64,000 bases of DNA from Chlamydia pneumoniae TW-183. GTDB lineage: Bacteria; Chlamydiota; Chlamydiia; Chlamydiales; Chlamydiaceae. The stretch's first letter is position 1. Each line of letters opens with the position of its first letter. The DNA lies in contig NC_005043.1 in the NCBI RefSeq assembly GCF_000007205.1, positions 372,001 through 436,000 on the forward strand, in the 5' to 3' direction. Both the position numbers and the translations under genes were made by a program. Below are positions 1 through 7,691 of this stretch, one piece after another. The notes under the pieces were generated by a model that worked only from the letters and a program-made list of their open reading frames with translations, did no database searches and was not told the DNA's origin.

Positions 1-1
1 T

Positions 2-409
2 GGATATCAGGGAGGAAAAATCCATGGAGTTCAAGACATCGCTCCCTTTTGTCGTGGTTGCCTAGTGTTGGAAACATCCCTCGAGGACCGATGTATTAAA
101 TCTCTCCTTCACCATCCAGATCTAAAATCATGGCCTCTGATTATCCTTGCCGATAATCTGAGAGAAACCATTCAAAGTGAAAAAGATTTTCTCTGGAGGA
201 CCTTCACACGATGTGCCCCAGCAAATGATCTTCACGCGCTCCACAGCCATTTTGCTACTCACCGTCCTAATTACAACTTTCCCTTCGTTATCGATGCCCT
301 GATGAAGCCTTCCTATCCTAAAGAAGTAGAGGTCGACCCATCTACAAAACAAAAGGTTTCCGAACGATGGCACGCATATTTCCCCAATAAAGAAACTTTT
401 TATATTTAA
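2..409 (+). CDS. UbiD-like decarboxylase family protein, C-terminal part (5' end outside window)
   Basis: The frame is open from the first complete codon to the stop at 409, so this is the last 135 residues of a longer gene. The C-terminal pattern (an RTFTRCAPANDLH segment, then VIDALMK and a VDPSTKQKVSERW tail) resembles the end of UbiD-family prenylated-FMN aromatic acid decarboxylases, where a D-A-T/M-K motif precedes a Val-Asp-Pro and a terminal helix ending in Trp. Its place next to a PLD gene matches C. trachomatis CT085. In other bacteria UbiD acts in ubiquinone or menaquinone synthesis; the chlamydial substrate cannot be read here. The catalytic and cofactor-binding part lies upstream of the window. 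Confidence 0.7.
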   Translation, partial: GYQGGKIHGVQDIAPFCRGCLVLETSLEDRCIKSLLHHPDLKSWPLIILADNLRETIQSEKDFLWRTFTRCAPANDLHALHSHFATHRPNYNFPFVIDALMKPSYPKEVEVDPSTKQKVSERWHAYFPNKETFYI

Positions 410-501
410 TAAGAATCTTATTCTATTAAACGTTTAATTAAATTAGTTATTTTTATTTTTAAAAATATATAAAAACAAAAAAGCTATTTTAAGAGTAAAA
501 A

Positions 502-1563
502 ATGAATAAAAGACAAAAAGATAAATTAAAAATCTGTGTTATTATTAGCACGTTGATTTTAGTAGGAATTTTTGCAAGAGCTCCTCGTGGTGACACTTTT
601 AAGACTTTTTTAAAGTCTGAAGAAGCTATCATCTACTCAAATCAATGCAATAAGGACATGCGTAAAATTCTATGCGATGCTATAGAACACGCTGATGAAG
701 AGATCTTCCTACGTATTTATAACCTCTCAGAACCCAAGATCCAACAGAGTTTAACTCGACAAGCTCAAGCAAAAAACAAAGTTACGATCTACTATCAAAA
801 ATTTAAAATTCCCCAAATCTTAAAGCAAGCCAGCAATGTAACTTTAGTCGAGCAACCTCCAGCAGGGCGTAAACTGATGCATCAAAAAGCTCTTTCCATA
901 GATAAGAAAGATGCTTGGCTAGGATCTGCGAACTACACCAATCTTTCTCTACGTTTAGATAATAATCTCATTCTAGGAATGCATAGCTCGGAGCTCTGTG
1001 ATCTCATTATCACAAATACCTCTGGAGACTTTTCTATAAAGGATCAAACAGGAAAGTATTTTGTTCTTCCTCAAGATCGTAAAATTGCAATACAAGCTGT
1101 ACTCGAAAAAATCCAGACAGCTCAGAAAACCATCCAAGTTGCTATGTTTGCTCTGACCCACTCGGAGATTATTCAAGCCTTACATCAAGCAAAACAACGA
1201 GGAATCCATGTAGATATTATCATTGATAGAAGTCATAGCAAACTTACTTTTAAGCAATTACGACAATTAAATATCAATAAAGACTTTGTTTCTATAAATA
1301 CCGCACCCTGTACTCTTCACCATAAGTTTGCAGTTATAGATAATAAAACTCTACTTGCAGGATCTATAAATTGGTCTAAAGGAAGATTCTCCTTAAATGA
1401 TGAAAGCTTGATCATACTGGAAAACCTGACCAAACAACAAAATCAGAAACTTCGAATGATTTGGAAAGATCTAGCTAAGCATTCAGAACATCCTACAGTA
1501 GACGATGAAGAAAAAGAAATTATAGAAAAAAGTCTTCCAGTAGAAGAGCAAGAAGCAGCGTGA
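502..1563 (+). CDS. Phospholipase D superfamily protein (CT084-like)
   Basis: A 353-residue protein with two HKD repeats: H127-x-K129 followed by Asp and a GSANYTN stretch, and H273-x-K275 followed by Asp and a GSINWSKG stretch. Two HKD motifs form one active site in PLD phosphodiesterases and transferases. An N-terminal hydrophobic segment (about residues 9-27) could be a signal anchor. The acidic tail is rich in Glu. Chlamydiae carry several PLD-like proteins linked to membrane lipid handling in the host cell; which bond this one cuts is not known from sequence. The gene stands alone behind an AT-rich spacer and converges on the CT083 homologue. Confidence 0.85.
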   Translation: MNKRQKDKLKICVIISTLILVGIFARAPRGDTFKTFLKSEEAIIYSNQCNKDMRKILCDAIEHADEEIFLRIYNLSEPKIQQSLTRQAQAKNKVTIYYQKFKIPQILKQASNVTLVEQPPAGRKLMHQKALSIDKKDAWLGSANYTNLSLRLDNNLILGMHSSELCDLIITNTSGDFSIKDQTGKYFVLPQDRKIAIQAVLEKIQTAQKTIQVAMFALTHSEIIQALHQAKQRGIHVDIIIDRSHSKLTFKQLRQLNINKDFVSINTAPCTLHHKFAVIDNKTLLAGSINWSKGRFSLNDESLIILENLTKQQNQKLRMIWKDLAKHSEHPTVDDEEKEIIEKSLPVEEQEAA

Positions 1564-1581
1564 TGATCTAAAATAGTCACA

Positions 1582-1624
1582 GAAGAAGGCCTAGCTCGTG
1601 ATTCAAGTATGTCTAGGCCTCTTC
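1582..1624. terminator. Hairpin between convergent PLD and CT083-like genes
   Basis: GAAG+AGGCCTAG (1582-1594) pairs with CTAGGCCT+CTTC (1613-1624), with a one-base bulge and an 18-nt loop. There is no T-run, so it is a weak bidirectional terminator or a 3' end-stabilising stem. The right arm overlaps the stop codon of the minus-strand gene. Confidence 0.4.
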
Positions 1625-2089
1625 ATCCTTTTGATAAAAAAGAGTGGAGGCAGTTTCTAAGACTCCTTTATTTCTAGCAATTACCCAAGCTTCTGCTGCT
1701 GCTGCAATTGCCTGAGAAGCGGCAGCCCCTAAAGAGATGCCCTTTTTTTTCTTTGTAACTTTAATAGATCGCTTCTGTTTGTTTTTTTCGTCTTTTTCCT
1801 GATCTTCTTTTTTCTTACTATCGCAATATAGTTTTTTAAAATCTAAATGCACATGACGCAACTGAGAAAGCAAGACCTTGGCTTGCTTTTGTCCGAGTAG
1901 CTTATAACGATGCCTCTGTTTCTTCTCCTCTTGTTCGCGATCTCCAATAGCTAGCAAGGCAAGCCGAATCGCTTCATTCGTAGCAATTTCCTCAGAAATT
2001 TTTTCTACTAAAGGAGAGTTTTGACGGGAATCTTTAGCTATGCTTTGTGCAGATAGCGCACCATAAGGATCAAAACGAATTATACGCAT
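1613..2089 (-). CDS. CT083-like hypothetical protein, partner of the CT082-like gene
   Basis: I take the ATG at 2089 (protein begins MRIIRFDPYGAL), 22 nt after the stop of the upstream gene, giving 158 residues. The frame stays open further 5' to 2329, but that part overlaps the upstream gene in another frame and reads unlike a protein. The product is highly basic in its middle (runs of Lys and Arg around residues 90-115), followed by an Ala-rich stretch. No known domain is recognised. Position and orientation match C. trachomatis CT083, adjacent to CT082, a reported type III secretion substrate; a shared secretion-related role is inference. No clear Shine-Dalgarno precedes the start, suggesting translational coupling. 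Confidence 0.7.
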   Translation of the reverse strand: MRIIRFDPYGALSAQSIAKDSRQNSPLVEKISEEIATNEAIRLALLAIGDREQEEKKQRHRYKLLGQKQAKVLLSQLRHVHLDFKKLYCDSKKKEDQEKDEKNKQKRSIKVTKKKKGISLGAAASQAIAAAAEAWVIARNKGVLETASTLFYQKDEEA

Positions 2090-2111
2090 CACATCAAACC
2101 GACTTAAAACC

Positions 2112-3851
2112 CTAAATATCCGTAGATAATTTTTTTCCCTTCTTTTCCTGACGGGAAGCTTTCTGGCCCGAAGATCCTCTTCTTTGATCTCCGCTAAAAC
2201 CACCACTATTTCCCCCCCCACCATCGTCATGAACTGAAGCAGCTTCAGGCTTTCCTTGAACCGATAGACGTGAAGATCCTGAAAACGGCTGGGGAGAACG
2301 GAGAACAATTGGCGGCTCAACAGCAACATTTCGATACTGATAAATCAAAGGATCTGGAGGACCTCCAGGACCTTTATGAGCTTCGAGCTTCTCTTTATAG
2401 TCATCAGTAGCACGAGGTAGAGGAGCGAGTAAAGACACTCCACGTTGCGCAAGGAAATGATATGAGGAACTCACAGCATCACTTCCTAAAGCCCCTCCCG
2501 TACCACTTTCCTTAGGGAAAACACTCTCCACAGCAATAGGGAGAAAGTTTTGACTGCTATTCTCTGGATTTTTGAATGCCGTAGATTCTTTAACAACGGC
2601 TTCAGGTTCCTCCCTGGAAACGATGCTATCTTTAGGAAAACGATACATACTTTCTGGATGAGGCAAACTTTTAACCTCAGCACTCTTCACAGTACCTTCC
2701 CGAAGAGGAGAAAAGTTCGTATGGTTCGTACTCTTCTCTATTCCTGGAGATTTATGCTTTGATTTATCTCCCGATCTCTGGGTGGGTAAAGTTCCTGAAA
2801 ACTTGGGAGGAGGAAATACTGTAGAAGGACCAGACCAAACAGAATTACTCAATACCTCTTGAGGCGCTGCCCCTGTAAGAAGCCCAGCCATAGCACGTGC
2901 AAGCATCATCTGATCCTCACTCAACTGCTCTCGACTTTCTTGTTTCTCTGCTTCCTTTTCCGCCCTTTCTAAAGTATTAGAATTTGGAATTCCTGTTGGA
3001 TTCGCTTCTGGAGAATCAGAAGAAGATACCTTTACTTTTCCTTCTACTGCTCTGGGAGATGTCATGGCTGTACTGACCTCTTCCTGTCCTAAATCAGAAA
3101 GATCTATCATGCCTTCGTTGCCTGTTGCCATTGCCCTGCGCACTAATGATGAGGTCTCAACATTGGGATCGAGAAGAGAGCTGACCATCTCCCCTCCTAA
3201 ACGAGCCACTGTCCAAGCATTTACCTTCTCCTCACTCATAGGCTCTATGGCCTTTTGGAAAGATCCAAACGAAGCCACGGAACTAGATTCTGAAGAGCTT
3301 AAACTTAAACTCCTGGCACCTGAAAATGCTGAAGATTTCAAAGCCTCTAAAGAAAGCTGAGAAATATCAGAGGAACTCCCTCCCATACCCGAAGCATCTA
3401 AGAAAAATCCCTGCATTTCAGGTGAAATACGGTTTCCCTTCTTTAGAGCAACATCCATCTCTGTCGGCAATAAGGATGTTCCCTCACCACTATCGGAAGC
3501 ACGCTTTGCTGACACTCTCGAAGCCCGAGATCCGAATCCTGACATGAATCCTTGCACACTAGCGCGCATTTTAGAAAATGTACCTTTCAATTTGGATTTT
3601 GGAGAGGTTGATGATCGATCTTGAGCTTTACGATACTTAGCCTTATTTATCTGAGATTCTGTTGCATACATTCCTGTAGATCCTGAACGCACTAAGCTTT
3701 CCTGCTTCGCAGCAGAGGAGGCCTGCTTGGTTTCAGAAAATATAGATTCTTTTAGCGGAGACGGGCCTTCTGCCTGCTCTCCTTGCAGAGCAGGATTCCA
3801 CTTTCCTGGATCCGAAGAAGGCTGAACCCCTCCGCCACCTGAAACTGCCAT
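2112..3851 (-). CDS. CT082-like Ser/Gly-rich protein, candidate type III secreted effector
   Basis: A 579-residue, low-complexity, mostly disordered protein rich in Ser, Gly, Pro and Glu, without signal peptide or membrane segment. The first 30 residues are polar and Ser/Gly/Pro-rich, as in type III secretion substrates. A Ser-rich stretch lies near residues 170-200 and a GGGGNSGG stretch near residue 545. C. trachomatis CT082, at the same place, has been reported as secreted. The Gly stretch is encoded by a run of eight G on the coding strand (2212-2219), a slippage-prone tract; losing one G would shift translation into a frame that is open all the way through the downstream CT083-like gene. 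The terminal region is basic. Function in the host is unknown. Confidence 0.75.
   Translation of the reverse strand: MAVSGGGGVQPSSDPGKWNPALQGEQAEGPSPLKESIFSETKQASSAAKQESLVRSGSTGMYATESQINKAKYRKAQDRSSTSPKSKLKGTFSKMRASVQGFMSGFGSRASRVSAKRASDSGEGTSLLPTEMDVALKKGNRISPEMQGFFLDASGMGGSSSDISQLSLEALKSSAFSGARSLSLSSSESSSVASFGSFQKAIEPMSEEKVNAWTVARLGGEMVSSLLDPNVETSSLVRRAMATGNEGMIDLSDLGQEEVSTAMTSPRAVEGKVKVSSSDSPEANPTGIPNSNTLERAEKEAEKQESREQLSEDQMMLARAMAGLLTGAAPQEVLSNSVWSGPSTVFPPPKFSGTLPTQRSGDKSKHKSPGIEKSTNHTNFSPLREGTVKSAEVKSLPHPESMYRFPKDSIVSREEPEAVVKESTAFKNPENSSQNFLPIAVESVFPKESGTGGALGSDAVSSSYHFLAQRGVSLLAPLPRATDDYKEKLEAHKGPGGPPDPLIYQYRNVAVEPPIVLRSPQPFSGSSRLSVQGKPEAASVHDDGGGGNSGGFSGDQRRGSSGQKASRQEKKGKKLSTDI
2212..2219. 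repeat. C8/G8 homopolymer tract inside the CT082-like gene
   Basis: Eight consecutive C on the plus strand (G on the coding strand) encode part of a poly-Gly run. Long C/G tracts in C. pneumoniae are known to differ in length between isolates in pmp and other families; variation at this one is not shown here. Confidence 0.85.
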
Positions 3852-3960
3852 AATGATTCTCTGAATTTAAAAAATAAAACTTATAACTACTTATAATTTT
3901 AAAACAAAAAATAATTAATTTAAAAAAAAGAACTTACAAACAAATTTTAAAAATCTAAAA

Positions 3961-3994
3961 AACAAAAAAAAACGCAAGGTGAAACACCTTGCGT
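3961..3994 (-). terminator. Strong intrinsic terminator, minus strand (ltuB side)
   Basis: A perfect 10-bp stem, ACGCAAGGTG (3972-3981) with CACCTTGCGT (3985-3994), closes a 3-nt loop. On the minus strand it is followed by a U-rich run (plus-strand A-tract 3961-3971). It would end transcripts coming from ltuB or from the structured segment next to it, insulating the CT082-like gene. Confidence 0.8.
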
Positions 3995-4019
3995 AAAAAA
4001 ACTTATGGGAGGACAGAGA

Positions 4020-4197
4020 ACAGCGAGTAGATGCAACAAAGTGCATCGCTGTCGAGCTAGAGGGATCACTCGGATCCGACTGTCTAGGTATTAAGATTTT
4101 GGAGATCTTAATACCGAGACAGTTCCTAACTCTAAATTAATTACCCAGGCTTCCTGTCGTTCCATCACGGGATAGTCCCGTTCTGCGATTTTTTTTT
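4020..4197 (+). ncRNA. Candidate structured small RNA between the CT082-like gene and ltuB
   Basis: This stretch has no credible ORF but holds three ordered stem-loops. ACAGC (4020-4024) + GATGCA (4030-4035) pair with TGCATC + GCTGT (4042-4052). A long hairpin has ACTGTCT (4079-4085) + 11 bp (4087-4097) pairing with 4105-4123 around a 7-nt loop. ACGGGA-TAG-TCCCGT (4167-4181) is followed by nine T. The last reads as a plus-strand terminator, which is why I place the RNA on the plus strand; a minus-strand ltuB 3' leader is the alternative. No known RNA family motif (4.5S, tmRNA, RNase P) is recognised, and no clear promoter was found. Confidence 0.5.
4167..4197 (+). terminator. Terminator-like hairpin with T9, end of the candidate small RNA
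   Basis: A 6-bp stem ACGGGA/TCCCGT with loop TAG, extended by TCG (4157-4159)/CGA (4186-4188), precedes a run of nine T (4189-4197). It lies just past the stop of ltuB on the opposite strand. Confidence 0.55.
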
Positions 4198-4210
4198 AAT
4201 TTAACCCCGC

Positions 4211-4504
4211 CTAAAGACGGATAGAGTACTTACTAAAATGGTCCTTGTCAGTAAAAACAAACCCATTCTCATAATTGAAAATCAAAACTTTATCGGTGTC
4301 CTTCTTCTGAGAATCTAAGAGAGAGCGAACTAACTGATCGTATTCTTGAGCACGGTGTTTAAGAGTTTTCTGTTCCTTAGCAATAAGAAATTTACGACGA
4401 TTTTTAGCTTTTATCCGCGCAGGCTTCTTCAACACTTCCGTTGATTTCTTTTGAATCTCCTGAGCCAAAGCCCTATCCGTTCTGCTCTTCTTAGGCTTCC
4501 CCAT
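4211..4504 (-). CDS. ltuB: LtuB, late transcription unit B protein
   Basis: A 97-residue basic protein, rich in Lys and Arg over the first 60 residues, with no signal peptide or membrane segment. Size, charge and position (between the CT082-like gene and the CT079/folD cluster) match C. trachomatis LtuB (CT080), a late-cycle transcript of unknown function. The ATG at 4504 is the first in frame and is preceded by A/T-rich sequence with no clear Shine-Dalgarno. The upstream region carries a 17-bp direct repeat and is extremely AT-rich. A nucleoid or RNA-binding role is suggested only by the charge. Confidence 0.85.
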   Translation of the reverse strand: MGKPKKSRTDRALAQEIQKKSTEVLKKPARIKAKNRRKFLIAKEQKTLKHRAQEYDQLVRSLLDSQKKDTDKVLIFNYENGFVFTDKDHFSKYSIRL

Positions 4505-4533
4505 AAAAAATACAAAAACAAAAAAATCAACTT

Positions 4534-4583
4534 AATAAACTAATTTTAATTAAAAAACTTATTAAGAATAAACTAATTTTAAT
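4534..4583. repeat. 17-bp direct repeat upstream of ltuB
   Basis: AATAAACTAATTTTAAT occurs at 4534-4550 and again at 4567-4583, 33 bp apart start to start, about three helical turns. The copies lie 30-80 bp before the ltuB start and could be binding sites for a late-gene regulator (EUO is the known chlamydial one), but this is inference. Confidence 0.45.
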
Positions 4584-4724
4584 CTAAAAATAAAATATTA
4601 TATAAATAATTGTTTAAAAGCAGTTTAGATAAACATAAAAAATCAAGCTAAGAATCCTATGCTTTGCTATATACAAGTCTGCAAAACCTTTTGAAATCGA
4701 TAATCATAATTCAAAGCGTAAACC

Positions 4725-5240
4725 ATGTCTGTCCACATAACACCGCGCAAATGCTTTATTTTGTGTATTTTATCCATGTTCACCCTTCCAACGCTCTTCC
4801 CTAAAGCACATCTGATCCTTTTTTCCCCTTATATTGTTCTTTGTTTCTATTGTTTCTCAAAAGATAAGGGACTGGTACTCGCTCTAGGCTGTGGTGTCTT
4901 AAGTGATCTTGCCTTAGGAAGCCGCGGTGTATTTCTACTGCTCTACCCTCTAACTGCTCTGATCACCCATAAGGCACACCTCATTTTTTCAAAAGAGAGC
5001 AAAGCCGCCTTGGTCATTGTGAATATGATTTTCTATGGAGTCTTTTTACTCCTAACCATTCCTATGTGCGCCTTGTTCGGACATGAAGTCCGTTGGTCAA
5101 TAGATGTGCTAATGATACCTCTAAAATGTTCTTTCTTAGATAATCTCATCTTCACTTCTGTAATCTATATACTTCCTTGCGCAATAAACTCAGGAATCCA
5201 TAAAATGATATCTTTTTTTAGGAGATTGGTATGTTACTGA
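4725..5240 (+). CDS. MreD-like small membrane protein (CT079-like)
   Basis: A 171-residue protein with four to five hydrophobic helices (about residues 9-25, 27-45, 50-85, 95-120, 135-155). The segment GCGVLSDLALGSRGVFLLLYPL resembles the MreD signature, in which an acidic residue follows a small-residue helix (GxLxDL..G..G...L.Y). MreD is the membrane partner of MreC and MreB in rod-shape complexes; chlamydiae use MreB at the division plane. The match is by pattern only. The gene matches CT079 in position, and its stop overlaps the folD start by 10 nt, so the two are probably translated together. Confidence 0.6.
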   Translation: MSVHITPRKCFILCILSMFTLPTLFPKAHLILFSPYIVLCFYCFSKDKGLVLALGCGVLSDLALGSRGVFLLLYPLTALITHKAHLIFSKESKAALVIVNMIFYGVFLLLTIPMCALFGHEVRWSIDVLMIPLKCSFLDNLIFTSVIYILPCAINSGIHKMISFFRRLVCY

Positions 5241-6091
5241 GAGGGATTCCTGCAGCTGAAAAAATCCTTCAGAGACTCAAAGAGGAAATCTCACAAAGTC
5301 CTACCTCTCCGGGGCTTGCTGTGGTCCTGATTGGCAATGACCCCGCATCTGAGGTGTACGTTGGCATGAAAGTCAAAAAAGCTACAGAAATCGGAATTAT
5401 CTCCAAAGCGCACAAGTTACCCTCTGACTCTACCCTCTCCTCAGTCCTTAAGCTCATAGAACGATTGAATCAAGATCCTAGCATCCACGGCATCCTCGTG
5501 CAACTTCCCTTGCCCAAACACTTGGACAGCGAAGTGATTCTCCAAGCGATCTCCCCAGACAAAGATGTGGACGGGCTTCACCCTGTGAACATGGGAAAGT
5601 TGCTCCTTGGAAATTTTGATGGACTTCTACCCTGCACTCCTGCAGGAATTATTGAACTCCTGAACTATTATGAAATTCCTCTTCGAGGCCGCCATGCCGC
5701 TATTGTAGGGAGAAGCAACATCGTGGGGAAACCCTTAGCGGCCCTCATGATGCAAAAGCATCCTCAAACTAACTGTACAGTCACAGTTCTTCATAGCCAG
5801 TCGGAAAACCTCCCAGAAATCTTAAAGACAGCTGATATCATTATTGCTGCTCTAGGAGCACCGCTTTTTATAAAGGAAACTATGGTAGCCCCACATGCTG
5901 TGATCGTAGATGTAGGAACAACAAGAGTCCCTGCAGACAATGCGAAAGGCTATACTCTTCTTGGAGATGTAGATTTTAATAACGTTGTGACAAAATGCGC
6001 AGCAATCACTCCAGTTCCTGGAGGCGTTGGTCCCATGACTGTCGCTATGCTCATGAGCAATACATGGCGATGTTACCAAAATTTTTCTTAG
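5231..6091 (+). CDS. folD: FolD, methylenetetrahydrofolate dehydrogenase/cyclohydrolase
   Basis: A 286-residue protein of normal length. It interconverts 5,10-methylene-, 5,10-methenyl- and 10-formyl-tetrahydrofolate with NADP in the cytoplasm, feeding one-carbon metabolism. Visible motifs are KVKKA with the catalytic Lys near residue 50, KDVDGLHPVN, the GRSNIVGKP dinucleotide site and the terminal TPVPGGVGPMT. The start overlaps the end of the upstream membrane protein gene and its stop lies inside the start region of apbE, so the three form a tight cluster. Confidence 0.95.
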   Translation: MLLRGIPAAEKILQRLKEEISQSPTSPGLAVVLIGNDPASEVYVGMKVKKATEIGIISKAHKLPSDSTLSSVLKLIERLNQDPSIHGILVQLPLPKHLDSEVILQAISPDKDVDGLHPVNMGKLLLGNFDGLLPCTPAGIIELLNYYEIPLRGRHAAIVGRSNIVGKPLAALMMQKHPQTNCTVTVLHSQSENLPEILKTADIIIAALGAPLFIKETMVAPHAVIVDVGTTRVPADNAKGYTLLGDVDFNNVVTKCAAITPVPGGVGPMTVAMLMSNTWRCYQNFS

Positions 6092-7008
6092 TTCTTTTAT
6101 GTCTTGGACTCTGTTCATGCTCTCAAAAAACGACAACAATCGAAGGAGAGCAGATGACAATCTTCTATCGCATTGTTCTGGGAACCTCTTTATCCGCAAA
6201 AGAAAAAGCATCTTTATCCCAACAAATTGATAGATGCTTTCATAAGATCGACTCGATTTATAACAACTGGAATCCCTATTCTGAACTCTCGATAATCAAC
6301 CGAGCTCCAGCAGATGTCCCCATAACTTTATCTGTAGAACTTTCCGAGTTTCTAGATCAGGTAGATACACTTTACAAACTTTCAGAAGGACGTTTTGACC
6401 CTACTGTAGGACCTTTAAAAACCCTATGGCTTCTACATCTCAAAAGTCAAACCCTCCCCCCTAAAGACGTTTGGGAACAACATTATAAAGACATGGGCTG
6501 GCAACACTTGGAGTTTCAGTCAAACACAAAAACTCTAATCAAAAAGAATCCTCATGTTCAAATCGACCTCTGTGGTGTTGTCAAAGGTTATGCCGTAGAT
6601 TGTCTAAATGAAATTTGCAATACCTTTTGTCCGAACAACTATGTAGAGTGGGGAGGAGAGATCAAAACGTCAGGGCATCATCCCTCGGGAAGACCTTGGC
6701 GTATTTTTTCTGAAGCAGCAGGTACGATCTTAGATATCGATGATATGGCAATTGCAACAAGTGGAAATCATATTCAAAAATGGTGTGTTGAAGGAAAAAT
6801 TTACACCCATATTCTTGATACTCGTACAGGGAAACCCCTAGAGCTAAGCTCCTATCCTATCCAAAGTGTTTCAGTAGTCCATCCGAGCTGCGCATACGCC
6901 GACGCTATTGCCACAGTCCTCATGACTTTTGATTCTAAAATAGAAGCAAAACAGTGGGCTGAAGAACACCATATCCTAACCTATATCAATGATGGCGCCT
7001 CTTCATAG
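6064..7008 (+). CDS. apbE: ApbE, FAD:protein FMN transferase (lipoprotein)
   Basis: I choose the ATG at 6064 ([19 protein letters not shown]), overlapping the end of folD by 28 nt; the longer frame from 5995 is a shadow of folD. The 314-residue product starts with a lipoprotein signal ending in L-C-S-C. The ApbE core shows [20 protein letters not shown] (the DLGGIAKGYA region), WGGEIKTSG and [10 protein letters not shown]. ApbE attaches FMN to Thr of targets such as the NqrB and NqrC subunits of the sodium-pumping NADH dehydrogenase, which chlamydiae have; that target is inferred. The 3' end overlaps convergent smpB by 23 nt. Confidence 0.9.
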   Translation: MAMLPKFFLVLLCLGLCSCSQKTTTIEGEQMTIFYRIVLGTSLSAKEKASLSQQIDRCFHKIDSIYNNWNPYSELSIINRAPADVPITLSVELSEFLDQVDTLYKLSEGRFDPTVGPLKTLWLLHLKSQTLPPKDVWEQHYKDMGWQHLEFQSNTKTLIKKNPHVQIDLCGVVKGYAVDCLNEICNTFCPNNYVEWGGEIKTSGHHPSGRPWRIFSEAAGTILDIDDMAIATSGNHIQKWCVEGKIYTHILDTRTGKPLELSSYPIQSVSVVHPSCAYADAIATVLMTFDSKIEAKQWAEEHHILTYINDGASS

Positions 7009-7441
7009 CAGCGGCAACTTCACGTTCCTTTTCTCTTTCTATGATCGTACGACGCTTATCATAAGCTTTTTTCCCACGACAACAACCCAAACGTACCTTA
7101 ACATAGCCGCGACTCAGCAACATTCCCAGAGGAATCAAAGTCATGCCCTTTTGAGCAATCTTACCCTCTAACTTACGAAGTTCATATCTATGAAGAAGGA
7201 GTTTACGTTTACGACGCTCCTCATGGTTATAGATATTTCCAAACCGATAGGGAGCAATACTCGCGTTTAATAACCACCCCTCACCTTTAGAAACAATGAC
7301 ATAAGCATCACCGAGGTTTCCCCCATGATCGCGCAACGACTTAATCTCAGTCCCAGTCAAAACGATGCCTGCTTCTAAAGTCTCTATAACTTCATAGTTA
7401 CGCAGAGCCTTGCGATTAGAAACAATTTCTTTTTGTGCCAT
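6986..7441 (-). CDS. smpB: SmpB, tmRNA-binding protein
   Basis: A 151-residue protein from the ATG at 7441 ([12 protein letters not shown]); an in-frame upstream extension to 7483 has no family counterpart. SmpB brings tmRNA to stalled ribosomes in trans-translation. Family features seen: the N-terminal R-K-A-x-x-x-Y start, [18 protein letters not shown], the basic middle [30 protein letters not shown] and the Arg/Lys-rich tail that enters the mRNA channel. GGGGAGGATC, with GGAGGA, lies just upstream as Shine-Dalgarno. It is convergent with apbE and divergent from dnaN. Confidence 0.95.
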   Translation of the reverse strand: MAQKEIVSNRKALRNYEVIETLEAGIVLTGTEIKSLRDHGGNLGDAYVIVSKGEGWLLNASIAPYRFGNIYNHEERRKRKLLLHRYELRKLEGKIAQKGMTLIPLGMLLSRGYVKVRLGCCRGKKAYDKRRTIIEREKEREVAAAMKRRHH

Positions 7442-7691
7442 AAGATCCTCCCCCATAATTGGGGACAAAAACCAGTATAACAAAAAGCAATTTTTCCTTC
7501 TTAAGACAATGATTAGAATCCTCTTTCCTTGATTTCCAGGGAAGATTTCCTCAATCTAAAGCCTTTTTTATTAGTAAAATATCTAGAAGACCAGAAAATC
7601 ACTTTGTAGTAATATCCCGATCGTACCTCTACCGTCTCTCCTAGAGAGGCGTAGCCCTTCATATAAAGTTAGACTCAGGTTATAGGAAAAT

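Noticed and set aside
4020-4197. Reading the structured segment as tmRNA, 4.5S RNA or RNase P RNA
   Set aside because: Key conserved sequences of each family are missing, and the length does not fit tmRNA or RNase P.
5995-6063. 5' extension of apbE into folD
   Set aside because: The extension reads as a shadow of folD; the lipoprotein signal starts at 6064.
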